Source of the DNA: CBDCKN01 sp965219035
GTDB lineage: Bacteria > Gemmatimonadota > Gemmatimonadetes > Longimicrobiales > Gaopeijiaceae
Assembly: GCA_965219035.1 (NCBI GenBank)
Contig: CBDCMR010000004.1
Location: 1,860,001 to 1,924,000, forward strand
Direction of reading: 5' to 3'
DNA: 64,000 bases
Position numbers and translations under genes: made by a program. The notes beneath the pieces were generated by a model that was not told the DNA's origin, searched no databases, and worked only from the letters and a program-made list of their open reading frames with translations. This document shows positions 52,336 through 61,597 of the stretch, piece after piece; the stretch's first letter is position 1, and every line of letters begins with the position of its first letter.

Positions 52336-53285
52336 CCGCTCCTCGCCCCACCCTCGTCACGGATACGGGCCACGAACACGTCCTCGAGAGAGGGCTTGAT
52401 CTGCTTCACGGACGTCACCGCGATGTCCGCCCGGGCCAGATGGGACCGGATGCGGTCGTCGGCGCCCTCTCTCGTGTTCGTGGTCACGTGGAGAGAGCGG
52501 CCGTACATGGCGGCATCCACGATCCCCGAGGCACCGTCCAACGCCTGTACGGCCCGGGGCGGATACTCGGCTCGGACCTCGAAGAGGGGCAATTCCATGC
52601 CGGCCCGGAGCCCCGCCGCCGTGTCCAGGGCGATGAGGCGTCCCCGATTCATCAGAGCGAGCCGGTGGCAGTACTCGGCCTCTTCCATGTAGTGGGTCGT
52701 GACGAAGACCGTAGTCCCGCCGTCCGCCAGCCCATAGATCAGGTCCCAGAACGCTCTACGTGAAATCGGGTCCACCCCGGACGTGGGCTCGTCCAGGAAG
52801 AGGATCGGTGGCTCATGGAGGACGGAGCAGCCCAGTGCGAGCCTCTGCTTCCAACCCAGGGGCAGCTCGCCGGTCAGGCGGTCCCGGTGCTCGGTGAGCC
52901 CCGCCATCTCCACGACCCAGTCCGCCCTCTCCCGCCGGCGGTTCCGGGGAACCCCGTAGAGCCGTGAGAAGAAGTGGATGTTCTCTTCGACGGTCAGATC
53001 GGTGTAGAGCGAGAACAGCTGGGACATGTAGCCGATGCGGCGCTTGATGGCACGGCGCTCCGTCTCCACGTCCAGTCCCGCCACGCGGCCCTCCCCCGAG
53101 GTGGGAGGGATCAGCCCGGTGAGCATCTTGATGGTGGTGGTCTTGCCGGCCCCGTTGGGTCCCAGAAAGCCGAAGATCTCCCCCGAGCGTACCCGAAACG
53201 ACACCCGGTCGACGGCGACGAAGTCACCGAAGTGACGGGTAAGATCGCGGGCGATGACCGCGTGCTCCGGGTCAGTCGGTCTCAT
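52332..53285 (-). CDS. ABC transporter ATPase (YbhF C-half-like)
   Basis: 317 aa. Walker A GPNGAGKTTTIKML; a degenerate signature LPLGWKQRLALG; Walker B ILFLDEPTSGVDP; H-loop TTHYMEEAEYC. A C-terminal domain of about 80 residues follows, as in DrrA/YbhF-type exporters. Its start lies 14 bp inside the end of the other ATPase gene, so the pair resembles one tandem YbhF protein split in two. Confidence 0.9.
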   Translation of the reverse strand: MRPTDPEHAVIARDLTRHFGDFVAVDRVSFRVRSGEIFGFLGPNGAGKTTTIKMLTGLIPPTSGEGRVAGLDVETERRAIKRRIGYMSQLFSLYTDLTVEENIHFFSRLYGVPRNRRRERADWVVEMAGLTEHRDRLTGELPLGWKQRLALGCSVLHEPPILFLDEPTSGVDPISRRAFWDLIYGLADGGTTVFVTTHYMEEAEYCHRLALMNRGRLIALDTAAGLRAGMELPLFEVRAEYPPRAVQALDGASGIVDAAMYGRSLHVTTNTREGADDRIRSHLARADIAVTSVKQIKPSLEDVFVARIRDEGGARSG

Positions 53286-54240
53286 GGCCTCCGTCTCCGC
53301 CGGCCCCGACTCGGTCCATGAACACGTCCTCCATCGACGGCTCGTCGATGGACTCCACCACCACGTCCGAGAATCCCTGCGATTCGAGAGCGGCTCGGAC
53401 CGCGCCCGAGCCGGCTACTGCGTCCCCCACCACTACATGCAGCCGATCACCGAAGACGGATGCGCTGGTGACGAGCGGGGTCGCTCTCAGGACGTCCCGG
53501 GCCGCCCTCGACCGATCACCGACACGGACCGAGAGCAGCCGACCAGCCAGCCCTTTTCGGAGAGCGTCGGGGGTATCCACCGAGAGGCTTGTGCCCGCCT
53601 CGAGGAAGGCCAGCCGGTCGAATCGCTCGGCCTCGTCCATGTAGGCCGTGCTCACCACGACGGTCACACCCTCGTCCACCATCTCGTGGATGATCAGCCA
53701 GAGATCCCGACGGGATATGGGGTCCACGCCGAAGGTCGGCTCGTCCAGGAGCAGGAGGCTCGGGCGATGGATCAGGGCGCACGAGAGGCCGAGCTTCTGC
53801 TTCATCCCTCCGGAGAGCGCCTCCGCCCGGCGGTCCATGAAGGGGGCGAGGCCAGAGAACTCGTAGAGTCGTGCGAGCCTCTCGGGCCGTTGGTCCCGGG
53901 GCACGCCGAAGAGGTCGGCGTAGAAGTCGAGGTTCTCGCTGACCGTGAGGTCGTGGTAGAGGCCGAAGCGCTGAGACATGTAGGCGATCTGTCCCTTGGC
54001 CGCTTCCGGATCGACACCCACGTCCGTACCGAACACCCAGGCATGCCCACTCGAGGGAGGTAGGACGCCGGCGAGCATCCTCAGCGTCGTCGTCTTTCCG
54101 GCCCCGTCGGGGCCCACGAGGCCGAAGAGCTCGCCGGCGGCAACCTCGAGGGACAGGCCGTCCACAGCCACCAGCGGACCGAAGGATCGGGTCAGGCCCT
54201 CGGTCCGGACCGCCCAGCTCGCGTCTACCGTTCCGTTCAC
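53272..54240 (-). CDS. ABC transporter ATPase (YbhF N-half-like)
   Basis: 322 aa. Walker A GPDGAGKTTTLRML (Asp instead of the usual Asn after GP), signature LSGGMKQKLGL, Walker B LLLLDEPTFGVDP, and a switch region with STAYMDEAERFDRL where the usual H-loop histidine is replaced (TTH becomes STA). The missing histidine suggests this half may be catalytically weak, giving an asymmetric ATPase pair. It follows the HlyD gene by 37 bp. Confidence 0.88.
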   Translation of the reverse strand: MNGTVDASWAVRTEGLTRSFGPLVAVDGLSLEVAAGELFGLVGPDGAGKTTTLRMLAGVLPPSSGHAWVFGTDVGVDPEAAKGQIAYMSQRFGLYHDLTVSENLDFYADLFGVPRDQRPERLARLYEFSGLAPFMDRRAEALSGGMKQKLGLSCALIHRPSLLLLDEPTFGVDPISRRDLWLIIHEMVDEGVTVVVSTAYMDEAERFDRLAFLEAGTSLSVDTPDALRKGLAGRLLSVRVGDRSRAARDVLRATPLVTSASVFGDRLHVVVGDAVAGSGAVRAALESQGFSDVVVESIDEPSMEDVFMDRVGAGGDGGHETD

Positions 54241-54277
54241 AGTCCAGCGCGGTCGGCGGTCGGCCCCTCTCGCGCAC

Positions 54278-55288
54278 TCACGGAGCTGCCCCGCCCTCGT
54301 CCAGCCGCACGTCGGCCGGCATGCCCGGCTTGAGCTCGAAGCCCGGGTCGCCCACCACCTGGACTTTCACCGCATAGACGAGCTTCACCCGCTCCTCGGG
54401 CGTCTGGACGTTCTTGGGCGTGAACTCGGCCTCCGAAGCGATGAAGGTCACTCGCCCGTCATAGGTGCGGTCGGGATAGCTGTCGGAGGTGATGGTGGCC
54501 CGCTGCCCCAGCGCGACCCTACCGATCCGGTCCTCCCGCACATAGATCCGCACCCAGCGGTCGTCCGGGTTCATTAGCGTTAGGACGGGAGCGCCCGGCG
54601 GGGCTGTCTCACCCGGCTCCCGGTGCCTCACGGTCACCACGCCGTCGAACGGGGCCGTGATCGTCGCGAAGGACAGCGCGGCGTCAACGACCTGGATCCC
54701 GGCCTCGGCCGCCGCCACCTGTGCGGCCTGGGCCTCGACTCTCTCCGGGCGGGGTCCGGCCTCCAGGAGTCGCAGCGCTTCACGACGCTCGTCGGCCTGG
54801 ATCCGAGAGAGGCTCAGGGCGAGCTCGCTCTTCTCCAGGGCCTCCTTGCTCACGGCCCCGCCGTCATGCAGAAGCCGGGCCCGCTCCAAATCGCGCTCGG
54901 CGTCGCGCACCTGCGTCTCGGCCGCCCGGAGGCCGGCACGCCCCTGGGCGATCTCCTCCTGCCGGAACCCGCTCCGGAGCTCCGCCAATCCGGCTCGCGC
55001 GGCCGCGAGCTGAGCCACCAGCTGAGCACGGCGCGCGTTGATCTCGGAACGGTCGAGGCTCGCCAGCGCCTGGCCGGCCGTGACGCGGTCACCCTCCCGC
55101 GGGCCGATATCCTCGATCCGGCCTGCCGCCTGAAAGGCGAGCTGGCCCTCGGTGGCCTCCACCGTCCCGGAAGCCGTGAGCCCGTCCCCAACCTCGTCGT
55201 CCCGCAGGAATCCGAACCACAGGATGGCACCGGCGACTGCCAACACGACCACCGCCAGAACACGTCGAGGGGGTCGACGTCCGCTCAT
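54278..55288 (-). CDS. HlyD/EmrA-type periplasmic adaptor (YbhG-like)
   Basis: 336 aa. An N-terminal anchor (VLAVVVLAVAGAILWFGF) is followed by the biotinyl-lipoyl half (TEGQLAFQAAGRIEDIGPRE, GDRVTAGQALASLDRSE). A long coiled-coil hairpin covers about residues 80-200, then the second lipoyl half (ITAPFDGVVTVRHREPGETA) and a beta-barrel domain (YVREDRIGRVALGQRATI). It bridges the inner-membrane ABC exporter to TolC. The ATG overlaps the TolC stop by 4 bp. Confidence 0.9.
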   Translation of the reverse strand: MSGRRPPRRVLAVVVLAVAGAILWFGFLRDDEVGDGLTASGTVEATEGQLAFQAAGRIEDIGPREGDRVTAGQALASLDRSEINARRAQLVAQLAAARAGLAELRSGFRQEEIAQGRAGLRAAETQVRDAERDLERARLLHDGGAVSKEALEKSELALSLSRIQADERREALRLLEAGPRPERVEAQAAQVAAAEAGIQVVDAALSFATITAPFDGVVTVRHREPGETAPPGAPVLTLMNPDDRWVRIYVREDRIGRVALGQRATITSDSYPDRTYDGRVTFIASEAEFTPKNVQTPEERVKLVYAVKVQVVGDPGFELKPGMPADVRLDEGGAAP

Positions 55289-56697
55289 GATGCACCTCCG
55301 AGATTCTCTTCGAGCCAGCCCTCGTCGAGCTCGCCCACCGCCTTGGCGAGTCGGATCCGCGCCAGCACCGCCCCGTGCTCCACTTCACTGAGCGTGGCTC
55401 GCAGGGAGAGAAGCGTAGCCTCGGCCTGTAGATAGTCCGCCTGCACGCCGGTGCCGGTGTCGAGACGCAGCCGCTCGATGCGAGCCACTTCCGCGGAGCG
55501 GTCAACGGCCGTGTGAAGACTCGCCGCACGGGCCTCGGCTTCTTCCAGCGTCGCCAGCGCCCCGTCGACGCTCGCCGCCGCTCCGAGCTCGGCGAGACGT
55601 AGGTTCGCGTGTGAGGCCTCGCGGAGGGCCTCGGCGCGGGAAACACCGTGCCGCAGGCTGCCACCGGTGAAGACGGGCACCGAGATGGCGAGGCCCACGT
55701 TCCACTCGGTGGTGAAGTGTCCGTCGAGGCTACCCTGGTCCACGTAGGCCGCCTGAAGGCCCACGCTGGGCCTGCGGGCGCCCCGGGCGACGCCCACCGC
55801 GGCCTCGGCGGATGTGAGATCGTCCCTGGCGCGCTGGACGCCTGGGTTGGCGGCCAGGGATGCCGAGAACAGCCGAGTCCGATCGACGACGCTTCCTCCC
55901 TGGAGGGTGACCTCCTGCAACGCACGCTCGCTGAGGGAGCCGTCGGACAGGCCCATGAGCCGACCCAGGTCGCCCTCGGCCACGCGGCGTATAGTGACCG
56001 TCCGGACCCGGTCCGCGCGGGCGTCAGCCAGGGCCGCCTCGGCCCGAAGGACCTCCACCCGCGGAGCCCGCCCGACGGCCAGAAGATCCTGGACACGCTC
56101 GAGTCCCGACTGCAGGGCGGCGATGCGCTGGTCGTGGGCGTCCAGCTGAGCCCGAGCCAAGAGTATGCCGAGATAGCTTGCGGCGACCTGGCCGATGAGC
56201 TCCTGCCGGGCCGATCGAAGATCCGACTGGGCGCCCCTCGCCTGCGACTTCGACGCCGAGATACGGGCTCCCCTCGCACCGCCGTCGTAGACCGTGTAGC
56301 CGACCATGGCTCCGGCCTGGAAGAGCGTCTCGTCGAAGGGAGGGACGAGGGAAGGCTAGAAGCCATGAATGGGCGTGACGACCATGGGCTCGTTGAACTG
56401 CGTGGCGGTACCGCGCATGCTCAGAGATGGGAAGCGCTCTCCCATGCTCACTCTGTGGGCCTTCTCGGCAGCTCTCTGGCGAGCGACTCCGCCCAGCAGG
56501 AAGGGGTGGGTGTCCAACGTCATCGCCACAGCCCGGGAGAGAGTCAGCGTGGCCTCGGAGGACGTACGGTCCGCTGCCTGGGCGGTCACGCTCTGCGCCG
56601 GCCCGCCTATCCACGACATTGCCAGGCCCGCCAGAACCTTCCGGAGCCTCGGCGAGTCGGCCCCCACCGCCCGCCACAGCCAAGCACCCGAATTCAT
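55285..56697 (-). pseudogene. TolC-family outer-membrane efflux gene with one in-frame amber stop
   Basis: The frame opens MNSGAWLWRAVGADSPRLRK with a signal-like region, then LTLSRAVAMTLDTHPFLLGG, the normal TolC N-terminus. A TAG at 56356-56358 follows FNEPMVVTPIHGF. The same frame continues without any shift as PSLVPPFDETLFQAGAMVGY into two OEP helical-barrel repeats to the end (GWLEENLGGAS). Total length is 470 codons, as expected for TolC. Downstream restarts at the ATG complementary to 56305-56307 would lack the signal peptide. Either a fresh nonsense mutation or a sequence error. The gene overlaps both neighbours by 4 bp within the exporter operon. Confidence 0.8.
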
Positions 56698-57308
56698 GAT
56701 ACCTCCTTGACGCTGAGCGCCCGTCCCACGAACTGCACTGCATGCTCTTCCGCCTGGTCCGCGGGCACACCGCCGGCGACGCCGCCCGCCCGAGACAACA
56801 GTTTGCCCACCAGAGTCAGGTGGACGGGGAGGGCAATGATCCCGATGACCGTAGGGAGCATGTCCGACTCGAGGATGCTCCCGTCCTTCTGTCCCTCGCG
56901 AAGAAGGGTCGACAGCGTTCCGATGACGTGCTGCATGGTCTCTTGGACCGGCTTGATGGGCTCGACTCCCGAGGTCACCTGCTGGAGCATGAAGTGAGGC
57001 ATGTCCGGGTTCTCGCTCAGGTGGGCGAAGAAGGCCCGGACGACACCGTCGATCCTCTGAAGCGGCGTTCCCGGAACGGAGGCAGCCTCGGTGACTCGGC
57101 CTCTGAGGGGAGCGAGAGCGCTGTCCACCACGGCCTCGTACAGGCCTTCCTTACTTCCGAAGTGATACGTCACCGCCCCCAGGTTGGCGCGAGCTTCTCG
57201 TGTGATGGCCCGAACGGAGGCCCCCTCGTATCCCTGGCGCGAGAAGATCCGTCGTCCGGCCGTCCGCAGCCGGGTGGCCGTGTCGGTTTTCAGGGAGGAT
57301 TTGACCAT
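56694..57308 (-). CDS. TetR/AcrR regulator of the exporter operon (CecR-like)
   Basis: 204 aa. N-terminal HTH (TRLRTAGRRIFSRQGYEGAS, VRAITREARANLGAVTYHFG) and a DUF1956/CecR-type C-terminal domain (FMLQQVTSGVEPIKPVQETM). It is the first gene of the operon, and its stop overlaps the TolC ATG (ATGA). In E. coli, CecR heads and represses the matching cecR-ybhGFSR operon. Autoregulation through the palindrome upstream is likely. Confidence 0.85.
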   Translation of the reverse strand: MVKSSLKTDTATRLRTAGRRIFSRQGYEGASVRAITREARANLGAVTYHFGSKEGLYEAVVDSALAPLRGRVTEAASVPGTPLQRIDGVVRAFFAHLSENPDMPHFMLQQVTSGVEPIKPVQETMQHVIGTLSTLLREGQKDGSILESDMLPTVIGIIALPVHLTLVGKLLSRAGGVAGGVPADQAEEHAVQFVGRALSVKEVS

Positions 57309-57323
57309 GTCGATCCTTGTACT

Positions 57324-57345
57324 GATTCAAACGTTCGTATTAATC
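57324..57345 (-). promoter_or_regulatory. Candidate operator of the exporter regulator
   Basis: GATTCAAACGTTCGTATTAATC is an imperfect 22-bp palindrome (16 of 22 symmetric positions), AT-rich, about 15 bp upstream of the TetR start. It suits TetR-type autorepression. Confidence 0.5.
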
Positions 57346-57545
57346 TAAGTAGTGAGGAGTTTTAGTCAAGGCAAAGTATGATCTGAAGGTCTCTCTTTGA
57401 TCGGATCAAGGGTCAAACGATCGTATGAGTCGGCCTTGGGCCCGCACGTATCAGAATTATCGAGGCGATCGAGCCCCGAGCAGACGGGCTTCCGGCCTCC
57501 ATACGCGGATAGCACAGCCGCACGGACTCGGGTACCTTTCCCGCC

Positions 57546-60500
57546 GTGAGCCAGCCACAGCCGGACCGACGCCCGCGCCTCAGCAAGGTGCAAGCCCTCG
57601 ACCTCCTCGGGTCCCACTTCGGACTCGTGGGCGACCTCGCGTCCCTAGCGAGCGAGCGCGATCAGAACTTCCGTGTGGTGTCCAACCGAGGGGACCGGTT
57701 CGTTCTGAAGATCGCCCACCCCGACGAGCCCACGGCTCTTCTGGAGCTCCAAACGGACGCCTTGGCGTTCCTGGCCGAACGGGACATCGGCGTCGATCTC
57801 CCCAGGATCGTACCGACCACGACCGGGGATACCGGCTTTGCCGCACCTGGCGACGACGGAGCCACGCACTGGGTGCAACTCCTCACCTACGTCGAGGGTG
57901 AGATCATGGGGACCGTCCGGCCCAGGACGCCTTCCCTCCTGGAGTCTTTCGGCGAAGCGATGGGCCGCCTAGACGCAGCGCTCTCGGAATTCGACCACCC
58001 GGCCGCGGTCCGCCCGGACTTCCAGTGGGATCTGACCCGCGCCCACCAGGTCATGGACGCCAACCTCCCCCATATTCGAAAAAAGGAGCGGGGAGCCCGG
58101 GTCGAGGCGGTCCGACGCGAATTCGAGACCGTCGTAGTGCCGCTCCTACCCGACGTGCCGAGGAGCGTCATCCACAACGACGCCAACGACTACAACGTTC
58201 TCGTCAGTCCTCCCACACCGGAGGGGCGGACGGTCGTCGGACTCCTGGACTTCGGGGACGCTCTCGAAAGCGCGACCGTGTGTGACTTGGCCATAGGCGC
58301 CGCCTACGCCCTCTTCGGGGCGTCCGACCGGATGGCCGCCATGATCTCGGTGGTGCGCGGGTACCATCGCGCTCGTCCCCTCACCGAGACGGAGCTAGAG
58401 ATTCTCTTCCCCCTCGTCCGGGCGCGGCTGGGCGTGAGCGTCAGCATCTCCGCCTCCCGGGGTGGAGAGGATTCGGAAGACTCGTACCTGACGATCAGCG
58501 AGGCTCCGGCATGGGATGCGTTGACCGATCTGGCCGCTGTCCATCCGCGCCTCGCCCGGAACCTCCTCAGAGACGCGTGTGAGCTTGAGCCGTGCCCGAG
58601 TCACCACGAGGTCACGCGCTGGATTGAGTGGCACCGGCAGGAGATGGGCCCTGTGGTCAGCGAGAGCCTGGACGATGCCCTGGTCTTCGACCTCAGCGCA
58701 GCCAGCCCCGAGATCGACGACCTGGACCGGGTCCTCGACGCCGGGGCGTTCAACACGCACCTCCTGCGGCGCCTCGATGAGGAGGGCGCCACGGTGGGCA
58801 TCGGCCGATACGCCGAGCCCCGTGTGTGCTACGCCTCGGACAACTACGGGCAGGCCGGTGGGGAATTCCCGGAGCGTCGCAGCGTGCACACCGCCATCGA
58901 CATCTTCCTCCCCGTAGGGAGCCCGGTCCTGACGCCCCTCGACGGCCACGTTCACAGTGTTCGGAACAACTCGGAGCGATTGGACTACGGGCCCACGATC
59001 ATCCTCGAGCACGCCCCCGAGGACGGACCCACGTTCTACACGCTTTACGGGCACCTGGATGAGGAGTCGCTGGAGGGCCTGGAGGTGGGGACGCCTGTGG
59101 AGCGCGGTCAGCAGATCGCACGGCTCGGTGACCTGCCCGAGAACGGGGACTGGCCGCCGCATCTCCACTTCCAGCTGATCACCGACCTCCTGGACATGGA
59201 GGGCACCTTCCCGGGGGTCGCGCTTCCCAGCCAGCGGAACGTGTGGCTGAGCATCTCCCCCGACCCGGGCCTCATGCTGGACCTGCGCGAGGGCTCCACT
59301 TTCGCTCCCGAGGTGCCGCTCGACGAGATCAGAGACCTCCGCCGGGAGCATCTGGGGCCATCCCTCCGCCTCTCGTACAGAGAGCCGCTCCACATCGTCC
59401 GAGGGTGGAAACAGCACCTCATCGACGCGGTTGGGCAGGCCTACCTGGACGGGGTGAACAACGTCTGTCACGTGGGCCACTGCCATCCCCGGGTCGTGGA
59501 GGCCGCCCGAAAGCAGATGGGGGTCCTGAACACGAACACCCGCTACCTCCACGAGACCATCGGCCGCTACTGCGAGCTTCTCACCGCCACCCTGCCCGAT
59601 CCGCTCTCGGTGTGCTTCCTCGTGAACTCGGGGAGCGAGGCGAACGAGTTGGCGTTCCGGCTCGCCCATGCCCACACGCAACGCGACGACTTCATCGTGG
59701 TGGAGGGCGCCTACCATGGGAACACGGGAGCCACCATTGCAGCCAGCCCCTACAAGTTCGACGGACCGGGGGGCGAGGGTGCCGCCCCGCACATCCATAC
59801 CGTGGCCATGCCCGACGACTACCGGGGGCTTTTCCAGCGGTCGGACCCGGATCGCGGCCAGCGGTTTGCGGATCTGCTCCTGGAGGCCACGGCGGAGGCG
59901 CAGCGGCGATCGTTCGGCCCCGCCGCGTTCATCTGCGAGAGCCTGCTGAGCTGCGGTGGGCAGATCGAGCTCCCCCCGGGCTACCTCGCGGCGGCATACG
60001 CCCTGGTGCGCGAGGACGGCGGCGTGTGCATCTGCGACGAGGTCCAGGTGGGCTTCGGCCGCGTGGGAAGCCACTTCTGGGCCTTCGAGACTCAAGGCGT
60101 CGTGCCCGACATCGTGACCATGGGCAAGCCCATGGGGAACGGGCATCCACTGGGTGCAGTCGTCACCACGCCCGAGATCGCCGAGAGCTTCGCCAACGGA
60201 ATGGAGTACTTCAACACCTTCGGCGGCAATCCGGTATCGTGCTCGGTCGGCCTGGCGGTCCTGGACGTCATCGAGGACGAGGGTCTCCAGGAGCACGCCC
60301 TACGCGTCGGCAACCGCATGCGCGACGGGCTCGTCTCACTGATGGGGCGGCACCCGGCGGTGGGAGACGTGCGCGGCCTCGGCCTGTTTCTCGGGATCGA
60401 GATCGTCTCCGATCATGCGAGCCGCGAGCCCCACCCCGGAGTCGCCGAGTACGTCGTCGAGAGGATGAAGGACCATGGCATCCTACTGAGCACCGACGGA

Positions 60501-60626
60501 CCCGACTACAACGTCATCAAGATCAAGCCACCCCTCGTGTTCGATCAGAACGACGCCGACCGCGTCGTCGAGGTGATGGACCGCGTGCTTTCGGACGACT
60601 ACGTAACCCGGAATTGCGGAGGGTGA
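57546..60626 (+). CDS. Kinase / M23 peptidase / class-III aminotransferase fusion
   Basis: 1026 aa with three domains. Residues about 10-330 form an APH/hydroxylysine-kinase-like fold with catalytic HNDANDYNVL and metal-binding LLDFGD. Residues about 415-560 form an M23 (LytM-type) domain with HTAIDIFLPVGSPVLTPLDG and HLHF, so the zinc ligands look present. Residues about 600-1020 form a class-III PLP aminotransferase with SGSEANELAFRLA, ICDEVQVGFGR and PLP Lys861 (MGKPMGNGHPL). The last domain resembles ethanolamine-phosphate and phosphohydroxylysine phospho-lyases, whose partner kinases belong to the first family. Such fusions occur in several bacteria. The start is a GTG. The stop overlaps the next start (GTGA). 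Confidence 0.87.
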   Translation: MSQPQPDRRPRLSKVQALDLLGSHFGLVGDLASLASERDQNFRVVSNRGDRFVLKIAHPDEPTALLELQTDALAFLAERDIGVDLPRIVPTTTGDTGFAAPGDDGATHWVQLLTYVEGEIMGTVRPRTPSLLESFGEAMGRLDAALSEFDHPAAVRPDFQWDLTRAHQVMDANLPHIRKKERGARVEAVRREFETVVVPLLPDVPRSVIHNDANDYNVLVSPPTPEGRTVVGLLDFGDALESATVCDLAIGAAYALFGASDRMAAMISVVRGYHRARPLTETELEILFPLVRARLGVSVSISASRGGEDSEDSYLTISEAPAWDALTDLAAVHPRLARNLLRDACELEPCPSHHEVTRWIEWHRQEMGPVVSESLDDALVFDLSAASPEIDDLDRVLDAGAFNTHLLRRLDEEGATVGIGRYAEPRVCYASDNYGQAGGEFPERRSVHTAIDIFLPVGSPVLTPLDGHVHSVRNNSERLDYGPTIILEHAPEDGPTFYTLYGHLDEESLEGLEVGTPVERGQQIARLGDLPENGDWPPHLHFQLITDLLDMEGTFPGVALPSQRNVWLSISPDPGLMLDLREGSTFAPEVPLDEIRDLRREHLGPSLRLSYREPLHIVRGWKQHLIDAVGQAYLDGVNNVCHVGHCHPRVVEAARKQMGVLNTNTRYLHETIGRYCELLTATLPDPLSVCFLVNSGSEANELAFRLAHAHTQRDDFIVVEGAYHGNTGATIAASPYKFDGPGGEGAAPHIHTVAMPDDYRGLFQRSDPDRGQRFADLLLEATAEAQRRSFGPAAFICESLLSCGGQIELPPGYLAAAYALVREDGGVCICDEVQVGFGRVGSHFWAFETQGVVPDIVTMGKPMGNGHPLGAVVTTPEIAESFANGMEYFNTFGGNPVSCSVGLAVLDVIEDEGLQEHALRVGNRMRDGLVSLMGRHPAVGDVRGLGLFLGIEIVSDHASREPHPGVAEYVVERMKDHGILLSTDGPDYNVIKIKPPLVFDQNDADRVVEVMDRVLSDDYVTRNCGG

Positions 60627-61597
60627 CGCGAGAGCGGGTCCTACCCTGGCTTCTGGTCGGTCTCTACTGGTTTGTCCTGGCCACGCTGGCGGGGGAGATC
60701 AAGCTCGACCACCTCACATACGGTGGTGCCGTGCTCCTCCTGGCTCACCTTGGGCCCCGTGGGCGACAGGTGCTGCTCTTCCTCCTCCCATTCATCCTGA
60801 CGGGCGTCATCTACGACAGCCAACGATACTGGGGTCCAAACGTACGGGGCGCTCCCCACATCGCCGAGCCCTACCTCTTGGAGAGAAGCCTGTTCGGGAT
60901 CCCATCGGACGGTGGGCCCCTGACGCTCAACGAGTGGTTCGGACTGCATCTCCACCCCGTCCTCGACTTCATCGCGGGCGGCGCGTACCTGACGTTCATT
61001 GGGATCTTCATGGTGGTGGCCCTCCTCCTGACCCTTCGGGTCAACCGGGCCGGCGTGGCAGCCGGAGCCGAGGATGTGCGCGATGACTGGAGCCCGGAGC
61101 GCCGTTTCTGGACGGCTCAGACCCTGGTGTGGTGCTTCCTCGTGGTCAACATCGTGGGGTACGCCACCTGGTATCTCTATCCGGCCGCACCACCGTGGTA
61201 CATCGAGGCGTACGGCCTCGAGACGGTTCTTCTCGACGTGCCGGGGAGCCCGGCTCGAACTGCCCGCTTCGACAACCTCCTGGGGACGAGCTTTTTCGCT
61301 GGGATGTACGGGTACGAGTCGAACGCGTTCGGGGCGATCCCATCGCTCCACATATCGTACCCAACGCTCTCCGTCTTCTTCGCCTTCAGGCTCGGAGCGC
61401 TCCGGACCCTCACGGTGGCATTCCTCGCCGTCATGTGCTTCGCGGCCGTCTATCTGAACCACCACTACGTGATTGACGTGGTGCTGGGTGTGCTCTACGG
61501 GTTGGTGGCGGGGGTGATGACGGTGGCAGGTGCTGAATGGGCGATCACTTCTTCTTCTTTTCGTCCTTCAAGAGAACGGAGAGGAGCATGGATATGA
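60623..61597 (+). CDS. PAP2/Aur1-like membrane phosphotransferase
   Basis: 324 aa from a GTG overlapping the previous stop. Six or so membrane spans carry the PAP2-type motifs GAIPSLHISYP and NHHYVIDVVLG, preceded by LYPAAPPWYIEAYG, as in inositol-phosphoceramide synthase (Aur1)-like enzymes. It probably transfers or removes a phospho-head-group of a lipid. Coupling to the kinase/phospho-lyase fusion suggests a role in phosphoethanolamine or related head-group turnover. The last 50 bp overlap the convergent holin-like gene. Confidence 0.83.
   Translation: MTRERVLPWLLVGLYWFVLATLAGEIKLDHLTYGGAVLLLAHLGPRGRQVLLFLLPFILTGVIYDSQRYWGPNVRGAPHIAEPYLLERSLFGIPSDGGPLTLNEWFGLHLHPVLDFIAGGAYLTFIGIFMVVALLLTLRVNRAGVAAGAEDVRDDWSPERRFWTAQTLVWCFLVVNIVGYATWYLYPAAPPWYIEAYGLETVLLDVPGSPARTARFDNLLGTSFFAGMYGYESNAFGAIPSLHISYPTLSVFFAFRLGALRTLTVAFLAVMCFAAVYLNHHYVIDVVLGVLYGLVAGVMTVAGAEWAITSSSFRPSRERRGAWI

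Noticed and set aside
57546..60626. Overlapping long frames on both strands of the fusion gene
   Set aside because: High-GC shadows; only the frame with HND, DFGD, HLHF and PLP-lysine motifs is real.
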